A stretch of 64,000 nt of DNA, taken from contig CM023454.1 in assembly GCA_013339765.2 (NCBI GenBank), positions 37,066,950 through 37,130,949 on the forward strand, written 5' to 3'. A program made the position numbers and the translations under genes. This document shows, one piece after another, positions 41,966 to 52,299 of the stretch. Source of the stretch: Haemaphysalis longicornis (taxonomy: Eukaryota; Arthropoda; Arachnida; Ixodida; Ixodidae). The stretch's first letter is position 1, and every line of letters begins with the position of its first letter. The notes beneath the pieces were generated by a model, which did no database searches, had not been told where the DNA came from, and saw nothing but the letters and a program-made list of their open reading frames with translations.

Positions 41966-43520
41966 TCCTAGAGCTCCATAATGGCAAGAGAAAGTAATAT
42001 TCATTGAAACTGTAGAGGCCTCCTTAAAAACCTTCATGATGTCTATGAGATATGCATTTGAATGAACCAAGTGTGATGTTTCTTAAGGAAAAACATTTAT
42101 ACAGAAGACAAAAAAATTTCTTGAACCGCTACATGGTATTTATAATGGACAGGAAGGGTGGTGGTATGTTTTCAGGTAGTGTGGTCATCGTTGCCCGGAA
42201 ATCTCTACCTTGTCACCATATCCATTTGGATACAGTCCTTGAGGCTATCACAATTTGCACAAATATATTATTCAACAGGTTAATAACGGTATGCTCCCTC
42301 TACATTCCTCCTGATCACGGGCTATCGAGCTCCGAGTTTGAGGCTCTGATACACGAATTACCAAAACAATTTATTTTATTGGGAGACCGCAATGCTTGCA
42401 ACATCCTTGGGCGTTCTTGCCAGCCGGATGTTGCAGGACGCCTCATTGAGAAGTTTCTAACATAACACGGAGAATGCCTTAAAAAACAGCCTAAATAGCA
42501 TAACCTGGGACACAAGAAGTATTTATTCCTTGACATGAAACTTGGTTCTGCAGTTCTCTTTGCATCACTCGAGTGGGACGTGGGCACACACCCACATGGT
42601 AGCGACACTTCCCAACCACATTACCATATATATTGTCAGGTTCGGTGGACAATAATTAATAGAAGACTAAGCTTTGAAAACGAGACTAGTTTATGGTAAT
42701 ATACCCAAAACCCCAAAGAAAATACGCAGCGGAGTAGAGAAACTAAAGTACGGTGGGGAACTACTAAATAGTGGGAAACGGCGGCCAAGTGGTATAAAAC
42801 ACGGTAAAAATTTTCCTGCGTTTTTGCTGCTGCCCCTTTCGGTAGGGGTGATTTCCCGATTTCCAAGCACGCGGGGTACAGTCAAGGTTCGGGAATTTGG
42901 GGCGAGCACAAAGTATGGTAACAAAAATTCCACATGTGCCCGATGCTGGAAGGGAGTTGCCCTACCTCTCGTCGTAGAGGCGCAGTCATAATGCTTCGGT
43001 GTTAAAACGTCGAAGTGGCGTGTTGGGGCCGGAGTGGTAGAGCACGCACCGAGCCACCATTGCACCGTTGTAGCGAACGCAGCTCTCTTAGGGCGTCGCT
43101 GTCTTCTACTGACGCACGGCGAAACGACTTTCTTGCGGTGGTGAAGTTCTGGAGGTCGCAGTTGAGGAGGACCTCTTTGGGCACGGCACGGGTCTGGTCA
43201 CCCGACCTCCGCGCATCCGGGTCTCCCTCCACACCCCGGCTCCTCCGCTGTTCTTCACCAGGAGATCGCCACTCCCCCCGGCCGCTGTCGCTGGCTGGCC
43301 TCATTGGCTGGTCGCCGGCGCCAGCTTGTGCCGTGGTCGCGAGCCCTCGACACCGTAGCTGGTGTCGATGACCTTCACGCCGCGTTTCTTGCGTCTTCTT
43401 TGTTGTCTTCTTTGGGCGTTTCTTGTGGTGTTGGCCTTACATGTCATACGATTCCTTGGCATGACAATAAGTATTTTCCCTACAGTTCATCTTCTCATAG
43501 CAAGATTACCGAGGCAAAAG
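41966..43520 (+). pseudogene. LINE-C endonuclease, split by insertion
   Basis: Begins MARESNIHWNCRGLL and continues VMFLKEKHLY (E of QETHL kept as E in KEKHL), VVIVARKSLPCHH, TVCSLYIPPDHG, FILLGDRNACN (GDFN changed to GDRN) and GRLIEKFL. The C-terminal part near 42560-42625 reads LEWDVGTHPHGSDTS, with the SDH site as SDT. The insert at 42634-43468 follows, and the frame resumes at about 43469 as KYFPYSSSSHSK. It would nick target DNA; inactive here. Confidence 0.75.
42634..43468. mobile_element. LTR-like insertion (possible solo LTR) in LINE-C
   Basis: An 835-bp block between two halves of the LINE endonuclease. It opens TGTCAGGTTCGGTGG and closes GGCATGACA, i.e. TG...CA ends as in an LTR. 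No coding motif is present; a 100-codon minus ORF at 43002-43304 is GC-driven. A 45-bp stretch near 42805-42850 resembles 20250-20295 in the SINE-like element. A clean target duplication was not found. Confidence 0.5.
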
Positions 43521-44109
43521 CTAACTGAAGTACTTTCACATTTACATCAAAACTACAGCACAGAGCCATAGCACACCTACACATAGAGGAAGCCACCCTA
43601 CTCCTCACAGAGCACATCCTTTATCCGCCAGAAAGTTCATTCCCCAGGTGTCCGGCGCCCCGCATAACCCAAGGAGGCCCTTGTGGAACGAGGCGTGCAT
43701 CGAGCACGAGAGGCCCGGAAAAGGTGTCGGGTGCCCTTCGGTGGTAGCCCACATCAGAATACATCACCTCCTTTACACGGGCAAAAGTGGTTGGGAAGTG
43801 TGTGCGCCGTGAGGCAAAAAAAAGAGAGTTGTCGCACCTTTCTCATATCCATAAATCCGTACACCGAGAATCACAGAATCTGGACAAACATACAAAAATT
43901 TAAAGGACAACAAACACACAGCCTGCTCTGGTTAGTACAACAGGAGACACGCTCGAAGACCAGGCTAGCACACTTGCAGAACACTTGCAACACGCGTCCA
44001 GTTCAGTACACTACACAAATAGCTGCATGAAACGCAAAATGTTTTGCGAAAAGTAGTCCCTACGGTTAACCTCCATTCTGTTGGAGGTAGGCTAAAGTTG
44101 TGGCGTTAC
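43521..44109 (+). pseudogene. LINE-C linker between endonuclease and RT
   Basis: Matches the expected linker of this LINE group: PESSFPRCPAPRITQGGP, then RTFLISINPYTENHRIWTNI and QKFKGQQTHSL in shifted frames, ending before the RT fingers. No catalytic function is expected. A long-looking plus ORF at 43683-44030 covers part of it. Confidence 0.6.
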
Positions 44110-45360
44110 GGAAAGAAGGGAAAAAAACTTCCGTCCTGCTAGTTATCATCGAATTGTTCTGGAGATCTGCCACTGTAAGGTCTTCGAGAAGATGATAAAC
44201 AGGGTACTCGTGTACATAGAGCCCAATGGTCTTCTGGAGAGCTGCCAGGCAGGTTTCAGCGTGGGGCGATCTACCAAAAATCATCTCGTTGAATTGAAGA
44301 GGTATAAAAAACACGGCGTCCTCCACAAGCAGTACTGTATAACAGTATTCTTTCATGTCGAAAAGGCATATGATACTGCTTGGCAGTATGGTATCCTCAG
44401 CGATTTGAAGTCCTTTGGCATGTCCGTTAACAAGATAAACACGCTTGCCAGCTACATGTCTGAAAGAACCTTTCGTCTAAGTTGTAAGTGCACTATGTAG
44501 GGTCCATGGCCAGGAAAATGTCATGCATCAAGGCAGAGTTTTGTGTTGCAATCCGTTTATTGTAACAATAGATACACTCAAAAAGGCATTGCCACCATCA
44601 ATATCCTGCTTAATCTATGTAGACGACGTGCCGTTATAGTTTATGTCCTGTAACCTGTGCATCTGCGAGCGTCAACTCTAGCTTGGTGTTAATCAGATAG
44701 CTGTCTGGGCACATAGCAACGGTTTTAAATTTTATCCAGGAAACTGTAGTTGTGTTTTGTTTTCGAATAGGCCTTGCATTCAGCCGGATCTAGTCATCAA
44801 ACTTTATGGTGTCTCAATTTATGTCAGAAATGAACACGTTTTAGGTTTAGCACTGGATGAAAAGCTAATATTCATTAAACTTCTAAAACATCTAAAACAT
44901 AAATGCTTAAAGGTAATGACTTTGCTCAACATTCTCTCCCACACATTATATGCTTCTGACGAACAACTTTTTTGAGTGTTTTCTCTAGCCTGATAGGTTC
45001 ATGATTGGACTGTGGAAGTGGTATTTATGCGTGAGCAAGTAACAAGTCCCGCAAAAAGATTGAAGCAGGGCTTAACCTGGGGATTCTCCTGGTATGTGGC
45101 GCCTTCTGCACTAGCCCGGTCGAAAGCCTCTATGTGGAGTGTAATATATGTAACCTACAATGTCAGCAAGGTCACACCGATAGGCTTTCTGCTTTCAAGT
45201 TTAATCGATGCCCAGTATCATTCAAATCAATTTTATCATACATCCACGACTCAACTCCTGCTAAATCGACCATCGTTATCTGCGCCTTCTCTTACAGAGC
45301 TAGAGAGAAAGCGTCAGAGCTTGTTGTCTCTTTTTAAGATACCATCCAAACTTCTGTAAC
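44110..45360 (+). pseudogene. LINE-C reverse transcriptase
   Basis: Frame segments: YHRIVLEICHCKVFEKMINR, GLLESCQAGFSVGRSTKNHL, VFFHVEKAYDTAWQYGILSD, then after frameshifts YVDD near 44616-44627, and a thumb region near 45080-45200 (VAPSALARSKASMWSVIYVT in one frame). FHVEKAYD has Val-Glu where F-x-D-x-x-KA is usual, and the YVDD frame runs into a stop soon after. Decayed. Confidence 0.7.
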
Positions 45361-45479
45361 AGATTTTATAGCACCATGGCACCTCTATCCTGTATCATGT
45401 GACACATCGTTCATATATATAGATAAAAACCAAGCTCCCAGTTATGCAATTCTGCAGCACTTGTATTTACAGCAACAGT

Positions 45480-46260
45480 ATATATTTTCTGAATTTTATA
45501 CGGACGCCTCTAAAACTACCACCTCTGTTTCCTGTGCTCTCCATATATATTGCCCTAATGTAAAATAATTTCTGATTAGTAATACTAATATCCTTACGTA
45601 AGAGCCCTATGGTGCACTTGTTATTAATCATCTACTTCAAATACAGAGCCCACAATCAATTATCTATACAGATTCCCAGAGTGTTGTGCGGGCATTTTCG
45701 TCAACGAAGTCTTCCAAGAATGATGTTGTCAATCTGATCGTCAATGTTATTATGTCTGTAAATGTCCAGAAATCTGAACGGGTCCTTTTCTGGGTCCCTG
45801 GCCACTGTGGTATAGCCAGGATGGAAGCTGCCGGTCGAATGGCTGCTGTTGCTACACTCTTCAATACAGTAGACATAACCACATTACCCTACACCGACAG
45901 GAAGCCACACATCAGCGGAATCCTCGCGAAAACATGACAAACACACCAGAGTGAACAAAGAGAAAACACGTTACATGTATTAAAAAAACACATGGGAACA
46001 TACACGAAAGATACACGCAATATATAGACAGAAGTCACCTTAGCTAGCTTATAGATAGGGAACCCACATGCAATGCACTCGCACCTTCTCACTGAATTTC
46101 CAAGTCCTGTGCGCAATAAGTGCGGAGAAGCACTATCCCTTATCCAGACACTCATACAATGCAAGCCAATAGAAACCACACACACCGACAATTATCACCA
46201 CGAAACAAACAGCACATTCCAATACAACCATCAGCCTTTTTATGCGACGATTCGAGATTA
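45480..46260 (+). pseudogene. LINE-C RNase H and C-terminus
   Basis: EFYTDASKTTTS near 45490-45525 has the first catalytic Asp. IIYTDSQSVVRAFSSTKSSK (45660-45720) holds the third block. VLFWVPGHCGIARMEAAGR (45780-45840) is the C-terminal WVPGH motif, with the final Asp changed. Beyond it come VTLASL-IGNPHAMHSHLLTE and KCGEALSLIQTLIQC, the typical Cys-rich tail of I/R1-group LINEs. An RNase H in a LINE supports the I/R1 grouping. Confidence 0.75.
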
Positions 46261-46489
46261 ACCCACACGCGTACATTTAGGCTTCCCAGCGATATTAGTT
46301 TTTACACCCCATTACTTGCCATGTATGTTCAAACACTGGCCCTTTAACCCAGACATCTTAATTTTTTTTCATTTCACAAATATTTTTAGTTGAATGTTTT
46401 ACACATACTATTATTTCGCTCAAAACCACTTTACCTTGACGGTATGTGCACTTTGTTGGCCTTGCGCCATAAAAAACCCAACATAATCA

Positions 46490-47295
46490 TTAGGTAGGTA
46501 GGTAGGCAGGCAGGCATATGGTGCGTAGGCAGGAGAGCAGGCAGGTACGCGGGCAGCTCGGTAGTTGAGTAGTTAGCAGGGTAAATAGGTAGGTATTTGG
46601 TTATATAAGTAGGTAAGTATATAGGTTGGTAGGTAGGTAGGTAGGTAGGTTGATAGGTAGGCAGCAAGGCAGGTAGTGAGGCAGGTTGGTAGATAGGTAG
46701 GTTGGTAGGTAGGCAGAAAGGCAGTCAGGCAGGTAGGTAGATAGGTAGTTTGGTAGACAGGTAGAGAGGTATGTAGATAGGTACGTAGGTCGGTAGGTAG
46801 AAAGTAGTAGTGTGGTAGGTAGGTTCGGATTAGTTCGGTAGGTTAGTGTGGTAGGTAGGTGGGCAAGTAGGTAGGAAGGTAAGCAGCCAGATAGGTAGGC
46901 AGGAAAGCATGCAAGCAAATAGGCATGCAGGCAGACCAGCGTTCAGGTGGACAGGAAGGCAGGCAGGTAGAATGGCAGGTAGGGAAGAAGGGATGTGGCT
47001 AGGTAGGTCGGTAGGCAGGTAGGTAGGAAGGTAGGTAAGTAAGTATGTAGGCGGGGAGTAGGTTGTCAGTAAGGTACTTAGGTAGCCAGACCGGTAGGTA
47101 GGCGGGCCAGCATGCAGGCAGGTAGGTATGCACGTAGGAAGGTAGGCAGGTAGGTGGGTAGCTAGGCATGCATTTAGGCAGGCAGGCAGGCAGGTAGGTA
47201 GGCAGGCAGGCAGTCAGGTACGCTTGTGGGTAGGCAGGCAAGCAAGCAGGTTGGCAGGCAGGCAGGCATGCCTGTTGGGAAGCAGGTAAATGGGT
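46490..47295. repeat. Degenerate TAGG satellite array 7
   Basis: Tetramer array, with a cleaner GGTA run near 46625-46660, bounded by the 3' end of LINE-C on the left and by the 3' end of a Penelope-like fragment on the right. Confidence 0.9.
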
Positions 47296-47590
47296 AGGTA
47301 CATGATTGACAATCGAGCGCGCAAAAACAGGGCACAAAAACACGAGAACTACACAGGAAAGCACTGCACTCACAACTGATTTATTGTTAAGAAAACATTG
47401 CTAATATACATAGATCAGTCCTCACGTGGCGGTAAATTATTGCACCCGATAAACACAAAGAAAAAACGCAATCACAGGTCGGTCTGCACGTGTGTAGTCG
47501 TTGGTTTACTTGGTCATGCAAAGGTGTCATTCAGATAAGCGATTAGTGATTAGTTTAGTGACTCGGATTAGAGATTGTATTTGTTGTTTG
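47296..47590 (-). mobile_element. Penelope-like element, 3' untranslated fragment
   Basis: The minus strand has AATAAATCAGTTGTGAGTGC near 47388-47369 and, at the satellite edge, GCGCGCTCGATTGTCAATCAT. The same order (AATAAA, TTGCAAGTGAGCGCTGG, then GCGCGCAAATTTTCAATCAT) ends the Penelope copy at 52281-52862. Non-coding; assigned by similarity of 3' ends within the window. Confidence 0.6.
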
Positions 47591-47929
47591 CGCAGGTGGG
47601 TAGGTAGGCAGCTTGCATGTAGGTAGGTAGGCAGGTAGGCAGGAATGTAGTTACTTATGTAGGTAGGTAGGTTGGAAGTGCGTACTGAGGAGTGTAGGTA
47701 GGTACGGAGGTAGGCAGGTTGGTAGGCAGGCGGGCAGGTAGGCACGCAAGTAGAAAGGCAGGCAAGCACGCAGGTATTTAGGGGGGTAGGAAGTTCGGCA
47801 TGGAGGCAGGTAGAAAGGCAAGCACGTTGGAAGGTGGGTAGTTAGGGAGGCGAGTTTGTTTGTAGGTATGTATTTAGGTTAGCTAGGTAGGTAAGTAGTA
47901 TGTAGGTAGGTAAACCGGTTGGTAGGGGC

Positions 47930-48400
47930 ACTTAGGTACGTAGGTAGTTAGTTATTTAGTCATCATCATCAGATATTTAGTGATCATCATCACCAGTAGG
48001 ATAGGTAGGCCAGTAGGCAGGTATGGATGCAGGCAGATAGGTATGTAGACAGGCAAATTTAGGCAAATGACAGGCAGGTATAGAGATAGATAGGTGGATA
48101 GTTAGGTAGGTAAATAGGGGGTATATAGTTAGGCAATAGAGATAGGTGGGTAGTTAGGCAGGTAGATAGGTAGGTATTTAGGATGTAGATAGGTATGAAG
48201 GTATGTATGGGCAGGTAGGTGCGTAGGTAGTTAGTTATTTAGTCATCATCAGATATTTAATGATCATTATCACCAGTAGGAAATGGTAGGCCAGTAGGCA
48301 GGTATGAATGCAGACAGATAGGTATGTAGATAGGCAAATAATAGGCAGGTGTAAAGATAGAAAGATGGGTAGTTAGGTAGGTAGATAGGCAGGCAATTAG
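47930..48400. repeat. Higher-order duplication of ~285 bp with ATC-rich insets
   Basis: Two successive segments share the order TAGTTAGTTATTTAGTCATC, AGATATTTA, TGATCATCATCACCAGTAGG (second copy TGATCATTATCACCAG), GGCCAGTAGGCAGGTATG and TAGGCAAAT. The offset is about 283-286 bp. The TCATCATCATCAG insets resemble the tail of the RTE LINE (29087), so a LINE tail may have been captured and then duplicated with the satellite. Confidence 0.75.
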
Positions 48401-49377
48401 CAAGTTAGTTAGATGGTTAGTATGCGTGTACTTAGTTGGGAAGGCAAGCTGGCAGGTGGGCAAGTAGGCAAGCTGGCAGGTATGAAGGGAGGGAGGTAGG
48501 TAGGTACGTTAGGTAGGTGGTTAAGGAAGGTATGCATTTATGTCTGTTGGAATGTAGGTATGTAGGCAGGCAGGCAGTTAGTCAGACAGGCAGGTTGGCA
48601 CTTACGTACACAGGCAGGTACGCAAGCTGGTAGCCATGCAGGGAGGAATGTAGCCAGGAAGACAGCCAGACTGACCGCAGCTTGTCAGCCATGCAGGCAG
48701 GTTGGCATGCACTCATGCAGGCAGGCAGGTAAGAAGGCAGGCACGTAGGAGCGTAGGTAGATAGGCAGGTAGATACGTATGCAGTTGGGAAAGGAGGTGT
48801 GTAGCGACGTCGCTAGATAGATAGGATGCAGCCATGTGGTTAGCCAGGTATGTAGGTAGGCAGGCAGATAGGTATGCAGGCAGGCTTGCAGGTAGATATG
48901 CAGTCAGGAATGGTAGGTAAGCAAGCAGGGAAGCAGGTAGGCCGGGAGGCATGTTGGCATGCCGGTACCCACATAGGTGCGCAGGCTGGTAGACAGGTAC
49001 ATTGGTAGGAATTTAGGTACGTAGATGGGAGCGTACGTATGTAGGAAGGCAAGTAGTTAGATAAGAAGGTAGGTAGCTAAGTAACTAGGTTAGTAGATAT
49101 GCTAGTACGTAGGTAGCCAGGTTGGTAGCTTGGTAGGCCCATTAGCAGGTAGTTACGTATGTAGGTAGGTTAGGTTGATTGGGCAGGTAAGTGGCTATGT
49201 TGGTTGGTAGGTAGGTAGCGAGGTTGGTAGGTTGGTAGGATGTATGTTGGAAGGTAGCCAGGTAGGCAGACAGGTAATCAGGTAGGAAGGTGAGTAGGCA
49301 ATTTAGGAAGCTTAGGTAGGTAAGTAGTTGGTAGGTTTGTAGACAGGTAGTCGGGAAGGCATGTAGTCAGACAGGCA

Positions 49378-49451
49378 GGTTGGTTGGTTGGTTGGTTGGT
49401 TGGTAGGTAGGTAGGTAGGTAGGTAGGTAGGTAGGTAGGTAGGTAGGTAGG
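49378..49451. repeat. Pure GGTT-to-GGTA microsatellite tract
   Basis: Six perfect GGTT units switch to about twelve perfect GGTA units without interruption. This is the cleanest tract of the window and points to recent slippage expansion within a much more degenerate array. Confidence 0.85.
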
Positions 49452-50037
49452 CAGCAAGGTAGGAAGTAGGTAAGCTGGCAAGTGAGTAGGTAAGTGGGCA
49501 GGCAGATGATTAGATCAGTAGGATGATAGGTAGGTACTTAGATAGCTAGGTAGGTAGGTAGGCAATCAGGTCTGCCGGAAGGCTGGTATGGAGGCAGGCA
49601 GGAAGTTAAGTGGGTGTGTAGGAAGATGGATAGGTGGGTTTGTTTGGCAGGTAGGTAGGTAGATAATTAGATAGTTAGGTAGTAAGGTAAATAGGTGGGT
49701 AGTTTTGCAGGTAGGCAGGCCCGTGATAAAGTACGAAGGTAGGCAGTAAGGTAGGCAGGTAGGTAGGTAGGTCGGATAGGTTAGATATGTAGTTAGGTAA
49801 TGTTTGTACGTAATTTTGGTAGGTACGTATGTAGGCAGGCTGGCAGGTAGTCTGACAGACAATTAGGCACTTACGTAAATAGGCGGGAAGGCAGGCTGGT
49901 AGCCATTCAGGCAGACATGCCGCAAGGAATACAGGCAGACATGTAGGCAGGAAGGTATGTAGGTAGGTAGGATGTGAGTAGGTAGGGTGTAGGTAGGAAC
50001 GTAGGTAAGATGCAGGTATACAGGTAGGTAGGTGCAG

Positions 50038-50156
50038 TAGGTCCCTTTTGATGGTCTTTGAATGAGCTGAATCATAAGGTAAAAACTCTTTTCGGGCTCT
50101 AGGCTGGTAAGAGCAGCAGACATGGTTGTGCGAGAAGGTGATGGTAATATCTAAAA
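50038..50156 (-). mobile_element. Penelope-like fragment, inverted partner
   Basis: The minus strand reads FLDITITFSHNHVCCSYQPR, then KEFLPYDSAHSKTIKRD: the RT palm-thumb junction of Penelope-like elements, where a FLDL...HSK-KR pattern is typical. It is head to head with the plus-strand copy from 50157. CTTTTGATGGTCTT (50044-50057) and AAGACCATCAAGAG (50162-50175) are inverted copies with one mismatch. Left of 50038 is satellite. Confidence 0.65.
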
Positions 50157-50990
50157 ACTGTAAGACCATCAAGAGGGCAATAGCAGCGTCATGCTTACAG
50201 TCATCCCTCCTGAAATCTTGCATCCATTCCGCAGACAAAAGCTTCAGAGTACAGGTTAATCGGCTTGAAAAAGCCGGTTTCCCTTGCACGGTACTAGTCG
50301 CAGTTGTTGAAACCGTCCTCCAGAAGCCTAAGGGCAAAACTGACTGCAGAACTGAGCCAGCGACGAGGGAAAAAATGGCAGCTTTGGTGCCTTGTATCCA
50401 CAAGGTAGCTCATAACTTGAAAAAAGTCGCCACCCGGCACAACGTACCCGTTGTGCTTTCTGCTCCCGAAAAGCTTGCGCAGAAACTTGCGCCCGAGGCG
50501 ACAAGAAACAGGCTTGCCAAAAGCGGCATGCTAAACAGTACGTGGACTGCGCAGTTGGAGTGGTCTACCGCATTCCTCTGACATGCGGAAAAGAGTACAT
50601 CGGTCAGACGGGAAGATGCGTAAATGACCATGCAAGGCAACATTATCTTTCGCTAACAAACGCAAAGGGGGCACACTTTCCAACCCACTGTAGTGAGTGT
50701 AGTAACAAAAAATGCACCCCATTGTTTCAGGAGATTAAGATTGTATGCAGAAGCCGTGATAAGACAGCGCGAGAAATAATGGAGGCTTATCATATCAGAA
50801 GAATGGGTGACAAGTGTGTTTGCGACACTTCGGTACGTTTGCGAGGCAAAGAGAAAGCGTTTTTAGATCTTTTAAAAACGTGATAATGGGCTCCGTCGAC
50901 TATTACACTTCGATGCTTTGTACAAAATAAACGCAGTTGTAAGTGAGTGCTTGTCCCGTCTGGTCTTTCTGTGTCTTTGTCGAATTTTTG
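50157..50990 (+). mobile_element. Penelope-like element: RT thumb plus GIY-YIG nuclease
   Basis: A 5'-truncated plus-strand copy. The RT thumb frame reads KTIKRAIAASCLQSSLLKSC, SFRVQVNRLEKAGFPCTVLV, VAHNLKKVATRHNVPVV and SAPEKLAQKL. A frameshift near 50540 leads to the nuclease ORF (50542-50883): CAVGVVYRIPLTCGKEYIGQ, TGRCVNDHAR and HCSECSNKKC, then an AREIMEAYHIRRMG block. GVVY and YIG form the GIY-YIG core. After the stop, AATAAACGCAGTTGTAAGTG marks the 3' end. Penelope elements copy themselves by target-primed synthesis; this copy is dead. Confidence 0.85.
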
Positions 50991-51039
50991 AGCTCAAATT
51001 TCCACTTCTAAATATGAACCAACTAGCCCATCAACAAGA

Positions 51040-51535
51040 TTTATTAAAGAGAAACGAGTGTGACAACACCCATACGCAGGGTTTTGTTCATTGTGCGATT
51101 GGCGTCGTTTAGAGAATCCCGTTATCATGCAAGTTTGTGTATGTGGGCAACACTGGATGCTGTCTAAACCTTCGTTGGAAAAAAGATGCGTCCACTATGA
51201 CAAAATTCATCAGGCGCTAATCTGCCTGCTCATCGCAAAATGCCGGTGTCACCCATTTTTTAGGGAGACAGTGGTGCTCTACAGGCATTATGATCAGATG
51301 GTCTGATAACTGGTCGAGGCATACATTACCATGAAACATAATACCAAGTGTGTAAGCACATAATTAGTCACTATTAATGGGAAAGAACACGCGCTATTTG
51401 GCACCATGTTTGTGTAATCTTTGACTTGTGTTGATGTATAAATCTGTGTTTTTTTAATAAACCGAAAATTCCGAGTTAAAACTTGTTTGTGTCGCTCCTC
51501 TTTGTTGACGTTTTGTGTGCGCTTTAAAGTTTCCA
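51040..51535 (+). mobile_element. Penelope-like element: second GIY-YIG fragment
   Basis: Reads FVHCAIGVV, a stop, then RIPLSCKFVYVGNTGCCLN in the continuing frame, so the GIY-YIG core is GVV-stop / YVG. C-terminal blocks CRCHPFFRE and LVEAYITMKHNTKCV follow in other frames. The tail includes TTTTTTAATAAACCG near 51448. More degraded than the copy upstream, and truncated before the RT. A short satellite patch follows at 51570. Confidence 0.7.
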
Positions 51536-51569
51536 AGGTAGTCAGCTACGGAGGCTGGCCTCCCTGCAT

Positions 51570-51690
51570 GCATTCAGGCACACAGGTAGGCGGGCAGGTA
51601 GGAAGGTAGATAGATAGGTGGGTAGGAATTAGGTAGTGGGGTAGGTAGGTTAGTAGCTTGTTATGTGTGTAGGGAGGCAGGTAGGCACTT
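51570..51690. repeat. Short TAGG satellite patch
   Basis: About 120 bp of degenerate tetramers between two Penelope-like fragments whose 3' ends both face it: the plus copy from the left and the minus copy from the right. Confidence 0.8.
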
Positions 51691-52280
51691 GTATAAAAAA
51701 TACAGCGTGACTTGAACAATGACAGTAATGAACGGCGACAGGGCAACCGATCAATTGCAATTAACAATTATTGAAGGATCGTCCCATATTTACACATTAT
51801 CATTAGGAGCACGCGCACTAGGGTACACTAAATGGAACGCATGAAACCAAGGACATGATCAATGTGACGTTTTCAAATAGTAAATCTCGCTGGCAAGTTA
51901 AGGACAGATGTATCGCAGACGCAGTTGTCCCTTGTCTGCTTATATAAACTGTTTCCAAGAGTTCCCTCGCCACTGTATTATCACTCCTGCCGAGAATTCT
52001 ATTCTGCTCAACAAAACGTGGGCCTTTTTCCAAAGGAATGAAAGGACTGCAATCTTCGCAATGCGAGAGTAAATGCGTGCGCCTATTGTTGTTAAAAGAG
52101 AAGAATTAGGCTCGCGTGCTCGGTCATTCGCGCATCAACCCATTTGAGCGAGGTTGCCTCCCCGCATGAAAGCAGTACCTCGTAAACTATCCTACCGGCA
52201 CTGGGCACAAATCGCTAGGCATGCTTCTTTTCACACTTTTTCGGTTTGGGCAAGTTTTTCTGGAGCACAAACTGAAACAA
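51691..52280 (-). mobile_element. Penelope-like element, minus-strand copy
   Basis: On the minus strand: SAPEKLAQT near 52275-52245, KHA-stop-RFVPSAGRIVYEVLLS near 52225-52160, HCEDCSPFIPLEKGPRFVEQ and NRILGRSDNTVARELLETVY (52060-51940), and ISRQGTTASAIHLSLTCQ. This is the same GIY-YIG C-terminal region as the plus copies, oriented head to head with the copy at 52281. The YIG half is altered (EATSLKW). Confidence 0.75.
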
Positions 52281-52299
52281 GTGGGAAAAGAAGCATGCC
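52218..52299. repeat. Palindromic junction between two Penelope copies
   Basis: GGCATGCTTCTTTTCACAC (52218-52236) and GTGGGAAAAGAAGCATGCC (52281-52299) are inverted copies with one mismatch in nineteen, separated by 44 bases. Both encode the same KKHA-region codons on opposite strands, so the hairpin arises from head-to-head joining of two element copies, not from an independent structure. Confidence 0.8.

Larger units (their letters stand above)
40336..46489 (+). mobile_element. LINE-C: near full-length I/R1-like LINE
   Basis: A plus-strand LINE with ORF1 (zinc knuckles), endonuclease, RT and RNase H, lying between two satellite arrays. The presence of RNase H after RT and CCHC knuckles in ORF1 places it in the I/R1/jockey group. 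The 3' end reads TTGGCCTTGCGCCATAAAAA and then CATAATCATTAGG at the satellite. An 835-bp LTR-like block (42634-43468) interrupts the endonuclease. LINE-D at 59131 is a 5'-truncated relative. Reading frames are broken throughout. Confidence 0.8.
47591..50037. repeat. Degenerate TAGG satellite array 8
   Basis: The longest array, 2.4 kb. It includes a 285-bp higher-order duplication (47930-48400) with TCATCATCATCAG insets, and the purest tract of the window at 49378-49451. Minus ORFs up to about 100 codons of Pro-Thr-Tyr-Leu type are chance; a 242-codon one (50403-49675) fuses satellite with antisense Penelope sequence. Confidence 0.9.

Noticed and set aside
52218..52299. Hairpin as a terminator or regulatory structure
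   Set aside because: Both arms encode the same Penelope residues on opposite strands, so head-to-head copies explain the hairpin.
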